Origin: Dimorphilus gyrociliatus
Taxonomy: Eukaryota; Annelida; Polychaeta; Dinophilidae
Assembly: GCA_904063045.1 (NCBI GenBank)
Contig: CAJFCJ010000001.1
Coordinates: 1,805,501-1,869,500, forward strand
Reading direction: 5' to 3'
Length of the DNA stretch: 64,000 nt
The notes below the pieces were generated by a model. That model searched no databases, was not told the DNA's origin, and saw only the letters and a list, made by a program, of their open reading frames with translations. Positions 12,878 through 23,001 of this stretch are shown one piece after another; within the stretch, counting starts at the first letter, position 1, and every line of letters starts with the position of its first letter. Made by a program: the position numbers and the translations under genes.

Positions 12878-13900
12878 ACAATATGACTGCTTTAAAAAAA
12901 CCTATAACATGTGGTATCATAATATTAGCAACAAAAATCATCATCAAAAGAATGTGGACAAAGAATGCGGCTCTGAGAACTAAAGTTTAGAAATGATATT
13001 TTTGTTATAATATATAAAAAGAGATAATTCAATTAATCATTCTTTTAATATTAATAATTTTAAATAGCTTCTATCTTTTTGAAAGTTAATTTCCTTAATC
13101 ATTCAATAATATAAAAGAATAATATTCTTCTTGACAGATGTGAGGAATATGTCTCTTGAAATCCTCATTCTAGTAGTATCTATAGAAAAGGGTGTTGTTC
13201 ATATTCTTTACATTATTTTCTTTAGGGATGAATCAACATCAAAAAGTTTCTTTGTTATTGATAAATCATAATATGTATGTTTGTTAATTTCTACTAGAAA
13301 ATCTCTCTTCTGATTCAGAAGAAAATTCTCTTTATAAATAAATATATATTATATTAATCTTTGTTGGATATTACTATTGATTATAAATGTGAATGTTGAA
13401 AAAATTACATACAGCTGCTTCAATTATTATTCTATTTGCCTTTCAAGTGATGGAATAATAGCAGCTCTTTTAAAATAGCATAGTATTTCAATGGTACTTA
13501 AATTAAATCTTTAGAAATATATTTCTTTATATACTGCAATCATTAAAAGACATTTGTTTCAATTCTTTCCAGTTATTTTATGTTACATAAATTTCCAGGT
13601 AGATGTTCATTTAGTATTTCATATGAATTAAAGATTAGCAATATATTTGAAGGAGAGATTTAAGACATTCGTAAGTAATAGCAACAGATTGTTATAAGTC
13701 ATTCGTTGATCGCTTCTATTTGCGAAAACATTAATAGATAGAATTTTATACTCATTCTTGTATTCTGATAGCTGTCTGCATGTGTTGAGAAATTTTATGA
13801 CCTTGCTCTTAGAAATATCTTCCGGTTTTGATTTAATATCATCTGGACACCATTTGCTAAACTAAGATGTAATTTAAATAAGATCATCGAACTTTAATTT
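12878..13900. other. Intergenic, convergent; AT-rich
   Basis: This stretch of about 1 kb lies between the TMC stop and the 3' end of the minus-strand gene at 13901. It contains many A/T runs and AATAAA-like signals. I see no supportable gene. Confidence 0.4.
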
Positions 13901-14997
13901 TTAGTCAATGAATGAATCATAAATAAGATTTTGACGAAAGACAGCTAAAAGTTTTCTATTTAAATTACATCCCTGAATTCTTTGTCCTCTATCAGTTCCA
14001 ACAAGTCTATAACCCGACTTACTGAACTTCTTTCTAACTTTCTTATCGATTAGATCTAAAATTATTCTCTGTTGGCAATTGCAAATCACGAACTTATCTG
14101 CTTCATAGTGCATAGGAAACTCTAAAAATTTTTTCTCATCTTTATTGCTACTAGGCTGGAAAAATATGGCTCCACCACGAACTATTATTGAGTTAAAAAT
14201 CAAACCTCCGTTTAAAAATTGCACTTGATCGATTCTAACTAGTGAATCGTTAGATTGAACTAATTTTGAGTCAAATATTATAATGAGCGTATTAATGTAC
14301 TCTCTACTAAATCGTTCGTTGTTACCGCAGTGATCGTCGCTGAGAAATTTTGACAAACGTATACCCATTTTTTCTTTATCTTTGAAGAGAACATCCATTA
14401 TCTTTTTATGCTCTAGAACATAAGTAATTGTTAGAGAGATAGGATTATGACTTATATTGCACGACATCATTGAATTAATTAGTGTAATTTTTAAAACTGG
14501 CATCATTTTTAAAATGGTTTTCCTATACAAACAGTTCACAAGGTACAATTCACTGTACCTATAAAAAGTGTATATTTTAAAAGGCAATAAAGATTTCATC
14601 ACCTGATCTGGGCTGTTCGCACATTCATAAATCTATATAAAGTTCATCATTATTAGAATTCAATATGTTTCATTTAGCTAAATAAACTATCCAGATAACC
14701 TGCCTGTTGTGGTATCATTTTAATAGGATCACTTTTTCTGAATTCTCTAAACTTTTCAACAACATAACGTCTACAAGGCAGTCCTCTACCAAGAGTTATA
14801 CTTTGATTGCATATAAATATGGCACGAGGACCATGATTATCCGCCAAACTTTTGTTATATACTACACATTGGCAAATTTCATATTGTTCAACATAGTTAG
14901 TCGCCAGCTTAGACAGATGCACCGAGGAATAAATAATAAACAAATAGTACATAAATATCATTTTATTATAACCGATTTTGAAACAATTAAATGACAT
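13901..14997 (-). CDS. Unrecognised protein with N-terminal signal or anchor, two ORF segments
   Basis: I do not recognise this gene. The upstream segment (14997 down to about 14680) begins with a hydrophobic stretch (MIFMYYLFIIYSSVH) typical of a signal peptide or signal anchor, followed by a short Cys-containing region (ICQC, IFICNQS, LPCRRY). The downstream segment (14602 to 13901, possibly open from about 14635) is a mixed alpha/beta-like sequence. It contains VRGGAIFF, FVICNCQQ and a conserved-looking end with GYRLVGTDRG. The two segments are adjacent on the same strand with about 50-80 bp between them, as expected for one gene with a short intron. I could not find a donor/acceptor pair that fits both phases, so two separate genes or a missed small exon are possible. 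It is probably secreted or luminal, by the hydrophobic N-terminus only. Confidence 0.5.
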
Positions 14998-15175
14998 AAT
15001 AGATGAGTAAACGATAGGTATAAAAATATAAGCGTTTGTATTTCTATCTTATAAAAACTTTAAGCAACAATTTGTAACATGTGAAGAAACAGATGAATGA
15101 TAACAAATTAGAAAATAAGTATTAGAGTTTATTCTTAAATGGAGCTACCCAAAATTATTAACAGTAAAAATTTAT

Positions 15176-16879
15176 CTATTGCGTTGTTTTTGTACATTCG
15201 GGAGGATCGGGATGACTTTTAACTTCATTTTCAGCAGTTTTGTCATCAGGATTCATTCTCTCATTATAAACTCTTCCTATAAAATCACTTTTAAAGCGTC
15301 TCTGAGTAAAATGTCTAGAATTTGGCCAGTCCGTACATGACACACTATCGTGACAGAGCATATCAGCCTTTACTAGGTCAAATAATGTAGTTTGTAGCCA
15401 ATTCCAGGAAGATGTTACTTGACTAAATTTAGTTACAGCTTCGCTAAGTCGTTGGTTTAGCTTTTCTCTTCTTCCTCCTATAGTGCCAATACCCGCTATC
15501 CTTGAGCTTTTGTGCCTGGGGTGATCACGAATACAATGAAAAGCTGCTTGGCTTGAAACCCAATCTTTTACTACTGTAGCATCTCTTTCCGAAAGTCTTG
15601 ACGTAGCGTTACGTATTATAAACACATTAACGCTGGAATCCTCAATAATTTTAAATGGTTGTAACTCAAATGGTTCATTATTGGCTGGTAGTTGTACAAT
15701 TTGAGCCTTTAACAGCTTAAATTTGTTTAACCAGCGTTGGGGAACTCCTTCTGCAACATATAATCTCAATATCCATTCTGGCATGAACACTTTTACAAGT
15801 TGAATATTCCTCAAAGCTCCATATAAATGCTTTTTAGATTTAGCTGGCAAACTCATAGCTATGATCTTGGTACCGTCAGGATCGGGTAAATCCTTATTGC
15901 GTTTTACTGCTTCAATATATCGATATAATGTTACCTTGTCGCTATTTAACTGATTAGCAAGTTTTCCCTCAACTGACGTATGAACTTTATATCTTGTTCC
16001 AGTGTCGAGAGTATGAACTAATTTAATCGAAAATAATTTTGTCGATCTTCCTGGTCTGTATACTTTGGTGACCCAATCATCACCCCACCAGTCTGTGAAT
16101 ACTCTAGGATAATAAAATCCAAAAATATCTAAATGAGTTTTATGAACAAAATCATATGTAAGAATTGCCTCGTTCCCTCCTTTATGATGAGGTCCAACGA
16201 CTCCAACATTTTTAGGGTCATACTCGTTTAGAACTTTAACAAATGCTTCAGCCCAATTAGTACTTTTTAACAGCGAATCATCGTTTACTCTGTAATAATA
16301 TGAGTTGTCATCTATGTAAGCTTCAATCATTGCATCGTTCTGAGCCCATGTTGGGGAGCCTTTGTGATCACAGTGGACTAAATGTATCAAAACTATTATA
16401 TTTGGTGGACAAGAAGATTGAACTATACTCTGAAAGCGTTTGATAAATGCTTGTCTTTTAGTTTCGGAGATGAAAAATCCGTCGTCCACATCATAGCCAA
16501 AATAGAAATTATACTGCCAATCTACAGTAACAGTTTTACAAAATGATGGTAAAAAGTGACGAAAGAGAGGTATTCTTCTTAGAGTTCCTTCCACATCATG
16601 AATTGGCATCCTTCTCGATGTGATGCCCATACCAATTGCTATACTTTGACCATCAGTCTCTAAAGGTTTAATACTATTCTGCACAGTGAGGCCATTATTA
16701 CTGTGATGGTCCCGATGTATCACTTTCGAGATATTGTGGACTTCAATTTTTGATTTGTCGTCCACAGAGATTTTTATTTGAAAACTGGGAAATGATAATC
16801 TCAATATATGCTTAAATGTCACTCCTCCAACTAGTATCAGACATACAAAGAGAGCTTTTTTCAAGGTAGGGTTTACCAT
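15176..16879 (-). CDS. Single-exon type II membrane glycosyltransferase-like protein, two modules
   Basis: 567 residues in one uninterrupted exon. The N-terminus has a signal anchor (about residues 8-28), as in Golgi type II enzymes. The first module (about 110-310) contains FYFGYDVDDGFF, NDAMIEAY, a DxD-like acidic motif in YYYRVNDDS and WWGDDWVTKVY, fitting a nucleotide-sugar-dependent GT-A fold. The second module (about 335-510) contains LYGALRNIQL, PEWILRLYVAEG, a variant of the RDADSR motif (IRNATSRLSERDA) and IRDHPRH. This resembles a module found in uncharacterised bacterial and eukaryotic glycosyltransferase-like proteins. The second module has lost the acidic residue of that RDADSR-like motif, so it may be non-catalytic or divergent. 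The donor and acceptor are unknown. The absence of introns is unusual in this region. Confidence 0.75.
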   Translation of the reverse strand: MVNPTLKKALFVCLILVGGVTFKHILRLSFPSFQIKISVDDKSKIEVHNISKVIHRDHHSNNGLTVQNSIKPLETDGQSIAIGMGITSRRMPIHDVEGTLRRIPLFRHFLPSFCKTVTVDWQYNFYFGYDVDDGFFISETKRQAFIKRFQSIVQSSCPPNIIVLIHLVHCDHKGSPTWAQNDAMIEAYIDDNSYYYRVNDDSLLKSTNWAEAFVKVLNEYDPKNVGVVGPHHKGGNEAILTYDFVHKTHLDIFGFYYPRVFTDWWGDDWVTKVYRPGRSTKLFSIKLVHTLDTGTRYKVHTSVEGKLANQLNSDKVTLYRYIEAVKRNKDLPDPDGTKIIAMSLPAKSKKHLYGALRNIQLVKVFMPEWILRLYVAEGVPQRWLNKFKLLKAQIVQLPANNEPFELQPFKIIEDSSVNVFIIRNATSRLSERDATVVKDWVSSQAAFHCIRDHPRHKSSRIAGIGTIGGRREKLNQRLSEAVTKFSQVTSSWNWLQTTLFDLVKADMLCHDSVSCTDWPNSRHFTQRRFKSDFIGRVYNERMNPDDKTAENEVKSHPDPPECTKTTQ

Positions 16880-17179
16880 ATTTGATCTAATAATCTTTAC
16901 GATATTAATGACTGAAAAAGAAACGCAATAAACAGTCAGTCATTACTGAATAAATAATCACAATCTTTGGAAAGTCAGAAATGGACTTTCTTTAACAGAT
17001 TGATCAAAGTTGTTTGATCAACATTGTATTTCACGTTTTGCATTAAACTTAACATTTTAATAATCTTTCACGCAATTTTAAAAATTAACATACTCACCAT
17101 GAAATCTTAACTAGATATACTTGATTTAACGTTTTGATTTTATGAGAGAGTTGTCACGTCATATCTATTCGACTAGCTT

Positions 17180-17262
17180 TCGGGGTAAAACTCACAGCAA
17201 CTAAATGAAAACTGGTAAAAACTGGCCTATCTGTATGCTTCAAATCGATTTTAATTTATGGT
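17180..17262 (+). repeat. Diverged intergenic repeat, copy A
   Basis: Shares with copy B an ordered set of blocks: GGG(T/C)AAAACTC, then GAAAACTGGTAAA, then GGCCTATC, then ATCGAT. Spacing is nearly the same and the orientation is identical. I estimated the alignment by eye at roughly three quarters identical. It may be an old mobile-element remnant or a shared regulatory module. Confidence 0.5.
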
Positions 17263-18252
17263 TACTCTCTTTCTTCATAACAAACACATGATGAAGTGAC
17301 ACAAGTGAAGAGAATTTAAGACGTTAAAAAAATCTTATCCAGAAATTCCTAATTCATATATTTTGTATTTAGTCCTTAAGGAAATGACTAATATATTCTT
17401 GTTCTTAACTCCAATCTCCTGCCATACTTGAGTTTTCTTTAAAACTGTAGGAAAAGTATTATATAACCATAATTTTAATTAATAAAATATAATTTTATTG
17501 TTTGGAAGCTTTATAACTTTTGTAATTATATTCTGTTCTAAAGTTCTAATTTCAAACGTTTAAACAATTGATACCTTTCATTGTCATCTCTTCACGACTA
17601 TTATCTAATCCTTGGGCTAAATCCTATTGTTTCCGAAAATTATTCATTGGGAGAGCATCGTGTATTATAGTATGCACAAAGGTAGAGATAGGGATAGAGA
17701 TAGACATGGAGGGACAGATAATGACAGAGAAAGAAATACAGAAAAGTAAGAATAGCATGTTTGCTGTTTAAAGTATAACAAGTGACTGCCAAGCTCTGGG
17801 CATTTTATTATTGAATATATATTGTATTTTTATAAAATAGTGTGTTTATTACCTTCTTCCTCAAACATATTGAAACTAACAGCTGATTTCTAAGTATATA
17901 CAATAATTATATTAACAATATAATAGCTTTAGTTTATTGCTGTCATCTTGCACTTAATAATAGAAATAGGGTAATAATTTTAAATACACTAATACATTTT
18001 AATATTTTCAGCGAAAAATCTTCTACTTGAATATTTTATATTTAAAAGTTTGAAATTCTCTAATTTTTTGCAACAGGTAAATGTTTTATTTATTTATTTA
18101 TCTTTGCATTGACAATATGATTTCTGAACCTTTTTTAATACGTATTTTTTTTAACTTTAAACAAATTGAAGTCATTCTTTAAATAATTATTAGCATACTA
18201 TGCTCATATTGAATTGCTGTTTAATATTCTTGCTGTGTTGTTATACAACTGA

Positions 18253-18333
18253 TGGGCAAAACTCTCATCGATGAACAAGAAAACTGGTAAAGATGAGGCC
18301 TATCAGTCCCTTGCTTATCTTTGAAGATCGATA
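18253..18333 (+). repeat. Diverged intergenic repeat, copy B
   Basis: Matches copy A at 17180-17262 in the same orientation. It lies about 90-170 bp upstream of the GPR155 start codon, so it is either promoter-proximal or in the 5' untranslated region. Confidence 0.5.
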
Positions 18334-18422
18334 GCTTGATTGGATGACTATTAGGATACGTTTAATGTGACAAATTCTCGTAATCATATACTATTCCCAA
18401 TTCTCATATTGGGCTTAGGGTA

Positions 18423-21400
18423 ATGAATTTCTCCGAAGCTATTAAAAGAAATATCAGCCAACAATCTGGCGAGAACATATATTCGTCAATAGTACAATGC
18501 TTCAGTGTAATATTCATCGGCTATATCTCAGCAAGGGCACATTGGATAACGGATACTCAAGTCGGAGGCTTGGGAATATTCGTGTCAAAATTTGCTCTTC
18601 CAGCTCTTCTGTTCCAAAATATGGCAACATTAAATTTTTCTTCAGTTAATTGGACATTTCTTATTAGTATTCTTATTTCTAAAAGTGCCGTTTTTATTTT
18701 AATAACAATTTTTGGGTTAATTGTAACGAGACCAATAAACTTTGGAAAGTGTGGAATTTATTCAATTTTTGCAACACAAAGTAACGATTTTGCACTGGGC
18801 TATCCAATTGGTTAGATAAATGAGATAAAGCTTATGCATATTCTAATAAACTATCTTTCTTTTGCAGTTTATGCCCTCTATTCAAAAAGTCATCCTGAAT
18901 TTATTAATTATATTTACCTTTTGGCCCCTATTTCCGTTGCTTTATTAAATCCTATTGGATTTTTTTTGATGGAACTTCAAAAACGTCGAGAATCTGGTAG
19001 TTTATCTCCAATAAACTCTTATTGACTTACTAATCAAATTTTATACAGACGACAGACAAACAGGATACTGTCTGATTATTTTTAAAGTGTTTGGTGGAGT
19101 TCTCATTAATCCTATTATTTTCATGACTGCTTTGGGACTTAGTGCAAATCTGCTCTTTCAACGGGAATTACCAGGAATTTTAGGGCATATCTTAAAAGTT
19201 TTAGGTAAAACAATTTAAAAATATTTTAACTACTTCTGTTTAATAAAACTACTATTGTTATCATCTTCTAGGTAATTCTTATAGCGCTTGTGCTCTATTT
19301 TTTCTTGGTCATAGTCTCTCTGGAAAAATGAAAGACCAATTGGGAATGAAACTGCTTATGGCTGTTTTGCTAATAACATCAAAAATGTTATAATATAAAT
19401 AGATCTCTATTAAAAAGGGAACGATGTCTATAATTTCTTTTTTTATATATAACAGGCTAATTCTACCATTGGTTATAAGAGAAGTAGTTGCTAATATTAA
19501 TAATGGAAATTCATCCGAAACGGTTGACTACTCCACTTATGGATTCTTATACGGGACATTTCCAACAGCACCAACTGTATTTTTGTTTGCTTCTCAATAT
19601 GAAATAGAAGTTGATCTAATTGCAACTGCAATGGTTGTTGGTACTTTTCTATCAGCTCCACTGATGTTCGTTTCGGCTAAGATGATAACTTTACCAGTAG
19701 CAAAATTAAGCAATTATGACCAATTTATATTTACTTCCTCTTTTGATGTGGCTTGCGTTGGATTAGGATGTTCTGTATGTACTCGAATAAGTATTCTGTA
19801 CATGTTTTACTTTCAAATTTTTACAGGTGTGGGTTTTTGTAGTGTTTCTATTAAACAAAAGGAATAGAAGTTTTCCTCATCAAATAACTCTAATTCTAAC
19901 ATTTTTCCAGGTAATATTTAATCTCTTTCGTATTAACAAAGCTATGTTATATATTCTATTGTTTGAAAATTGTTTTAAATGTAATATTACAGGCTGCAGG
20001 CTGCATATCAATGATGACCTATAAATCAGTAAATCAGAATACTGCTTGGCAGCATTATCTTCATTTCATATGGTATTCGTTTTCCACTCTTGGTGCGAGA
20101 ATATTTGTCTCTGTTCTAGCAATTTCCCTGCTATTCTTACGTATGAAAAGTGTATGCTATGCTTTAAAGAAAAGAATTTACTTATATTCAGCTGGCTTAG
20201 GGTGATTACGTGCTTATACATGTACGTGCCATTACGAACAAATAATTGTCAATTATTTCTATTGAACAGTTTGCCGCTGGCCTTAACTGGGATACTTTTA
20301 ATTTTTGGCAAGAAAAATTCAGCAGCCAAACTACCCCAAATATCTTATGGGCCTTTACAAATTTGGTTAAATATTGGAGTTTTATCAATTAGTCTTCTCA
20401 TTATTATTTCGTGTGTCGTTATTCATTACCGGTGTTCATCAAATAGCCCACCTGAAAATACATCCCTAGGGCCACGTCAAAATGTTACCAGTGATTCCCA
20501 AAGACCACTTTTATGTTCAGATAGTTCCGACCAACCATCGATTTTAGATAATCTCCAGGATGATATAAGCGAGGAAGAGCTGGAGAAGTAATTTTATGAT
20601 TAAAAATAAGTTCAGCTAATAATGATTTTTTTTCAAACGAATTCAGTAGTGCATTTTCCATCAATAATGAAACTGCGCCCATGGTTTTGCCAATAGAAGA
20701 AAATGAACCTTCAAGAAGAGAATTTCAAAGTATTGAAGATATTATACCATTCCCACCGAATTTGAGGAGGAATACTCGTCATACTAGCCTTATTTCTGAG
20801 CGATCTTGTGAAAATGCTCGATGCTCTGAAGAACAAAGAAGAGAATGTCAACGATTAGTTAGATCATTAGAAAGACCTGTTACGTTATCAGAGAGTGGCG
20901 ACACTTATCAATTTGTCCGCCACGTTATACTTGTTCTCTTTCTATGCCTGCCTCAACTAGTAGTAAGTATTACAAATACATTTTTATATCTATAAAGTTA
21001 GCAATTGTTGAATTAATCATGACATAAATATTTAGTGCTTATCCTTAAACATATGGAGACTAACAGCTAAGTGGACAAGTGGAGCGTTTGTTGAATTGGA
21101 ATTCTTAGACGCAGTATTGAATTACGGCCAAGTACTTATTTTCAAAATCATTTTATTGTATATCTCGTATTTCTTGTGTAAAGATTAAGTATTCATGAAT
21201 TTTCAGGGAGCTTTTTCATTTTGTGTTTTTGGTTTCGATAGTCATATGGTGTTGGAACCTTTCATTCGCAGGTTGGGTACTTGATATCACTTGATACGCT
21301 TTTTTATTTTTTAACTATTCAAACTATTCAAAACATGATCCATACACAACGAATATTCAGCTATATATATTAGTAATATAACTATATATCTATATATATA

Positions 21401-22323
21401 TATACAGTATATAATCATATTTCTTTACAATAATATTTATGACTGTCACAAAAAGTAGAAATCGTGTTCTTTTTTTAATCGAAAAACGTTTACGCTGGTT
21501 AAAGATCACTTTTTTTCAGTTGTTTTACCAAATCTATTGAAAAAAAAAAGTAAAGGAGATTAAATATTTTTTACATGGATAAAAGTAATGAATATTCTAT
21601 GTTTCAACTTTAATTTTCACCTATTCACACTAACATGTCTAACAATAGGGTGCATAATAGCTAAATTATTCATCAAGTATTAGTTATTAGTGGTAAAGTT
21701 CATATTAATACAATGCAAATTTGCTGTTTCTTATAGATTTGACAAAAGATGCCGTAATTGCTTTCCATTTAACAATTACAGGTTATTCATTGTTGTCAAT
21801 ATTAGACTTTGTAGCTTAATATTTCACACTTCCCTTTTCTGTTGTTGTTTTTAGCAATATTACATTCACTCAATTTAAATATTTTTTCATTCAATTTCTC
21901 ATAAGATGGAGAAAATGGTTGTATGGCAGCGAAGTTATCAGACCAGCATCCAGACGATATTTAGATCCTGTTACGAAACGTAAATGTGACCAATTCTCTC
22001 AATATCATTTGGAAACGTGCAAAAGAAATATTGCGAAAGATACAGCGTATGCGGACAATTAAATAGCATAGTCAATAACTCAAAAAAATTTTTTGCTTTC
22101 CAGACGAGATGGAACAACATGGAGAAATTCTTTTAGTGGAAAAGCTCTGGTAACATGGATACTTAATATAGGATTGGCCGCCGATAGATTTGATGCTAAA
22201 CAATATGGAAGACGTTTATTAAGAGGAAATGTAATTGAACACATTGAAGGAGAAAGAGACTTACACGATGAAGATCATCTTTATAGGTTTACTGATGCTC
22301 AGGATGAAGAACACCCTGCATAA
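18423..22323 (+). CDS. GPR155: GPR155 / LYCHOS, lysosomal cholesterol-sensing protein
   Basis: This polytopic lysosomal protein couples cholesterol sensing to mTORC1 (vertebrate family knowledge). It is built from an auxin-efflux-like transporter domain, a GPCR-like bundle and a C-terminal DEP domain. Exon 1 (18423-18810) gives the first transporter helices with ALPALLFQN and FATQSNDFALGYP. Following exons (about 18866 on) contain APISVALLNPIGFF and FKVFGGVLINP. The exon around 19457-19770 has FPTAPTVFLFA and SAPLMFVSAKM, which are strongly family-like. Further helices lie in exons to 20590 and at 20681-20960. A large intron (about 21275-21895) precedes the last exons with WRKWLYGSEV. The DEP domain (22106-22305) shows WRNSFSGKALVTW and GRRLLRGNVIEH. 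The first intron starts GTTAGA. Orthology is confident; some mid-gene exon boundaries are approximate. Confidence 0.9.
21275..21895 (+). other. Long intron of GPR155
   Basis: This intron is roughly ten times the local norm at about 620 bp. It includes a TA-rich run at about 21360-21420. No coding signal is seen on either strand. Confidence 0.5.
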
Positions 22324-22939
22324 GACATTTCAAAGATGATTATAATTTATTAGTAATTCTCTTCAGCTCGTTTAATTTATTTAAAGTTTAATTTGAAATA
22401 CAATACCACGATAACTGATATATTGATTAATAACACACTAATTGAACAAAACAATTTATGGTTTTGTTTGGAATTACAGTGTACTTTACATCAGTTTATT
22501 AATTTTATCTATTCTACAAACTTTGGAATTGACTATGAAACTAAGGCAATTGAAAGCTTTTCAATTAATATTATGCTATATGTTTGCAAACTTTGCATAA
22601 TCTTTCTTTGTTTTACATTATGAAAATGCAACGTTACAGTTCCCTTCTTATTTGATTTCTACTTTTCCTAGCTCTTAAAGATAAGATATTTAACAATAGA
22701 GTGAAACTTTCACTTTGCAAAAATCTGCTATTAAGTTTTTGCAACAGGTAAACAATGCAAATTGTAAGTTGACTATTATCAAAGTTACGCATTAATTCAT
22801 TCAGAGTTCAACTGAAACGCCCCATATTACAGCTGACGTTGCATTTCCATACACGGAGCTTAGACGCATAAAGCCCTGACCAGTGCTTGAACTCCTACTT
22901 GTAGTGAACATTTGGGTCGTACGATTACTAGCACAAGTG
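22324..22939. other. Intergenic upstream of the aquaporin
   Basis: AT-rich until about 22810, then a less AT-rich stretch of some 120 bp leading to the TATA element of the aquaporin. The 76-codon ORF at 22393-22623 has low-complexity composition and is not supported. Confidence 0.4.
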
Positions 22940-22975
22940 TATATAAAGACCGCATACACCATATATTTATATAAG
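22940..22975 (+). promoter_or_regulatory. Candidate TATA-box core promoter of the aquaporin
   Basis: A TATATAAAG element (22940-22948) and a second TATTTATATAAG (about 22963-22974) sit 30-60 bp upstream of the reconstructed first coding exon at 23002. The preceding 120 bp is unusually GC-rich for this window. The role is inferred from motif and position. Confidence 0.5.
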
Positions 22976-23001
22976 AAGGTTCGTGAGGAACGACAGCTAA
23001 T

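Larger units (their letters stand above)
16880..18422. other. Long intergenic, divergent; contains a diverged repeat pair
   Basis: This 1.5 kb AT-rich stretch lies between two divergent genes. It holds two similar elements (about 17180-17262 and 18253-18333, listed separately) and a short GATAGA-type repeat near 17684-17705. A 67-codon ORF at 17568-17771 looks like chance. Confidence 0.5.

Noticed and set aside
17568-17771. 67-codon ORF upstream of GPR155
   Set aside because: No recognisable motif, and partly built from a GATAGA-type simple repeat.
22393-22623. 76-codon ORF after the GPR155 stop
   Set aside because: Ile/Asn/Cys-rich, in the 3' untranslated or intergenic region, with no motif.
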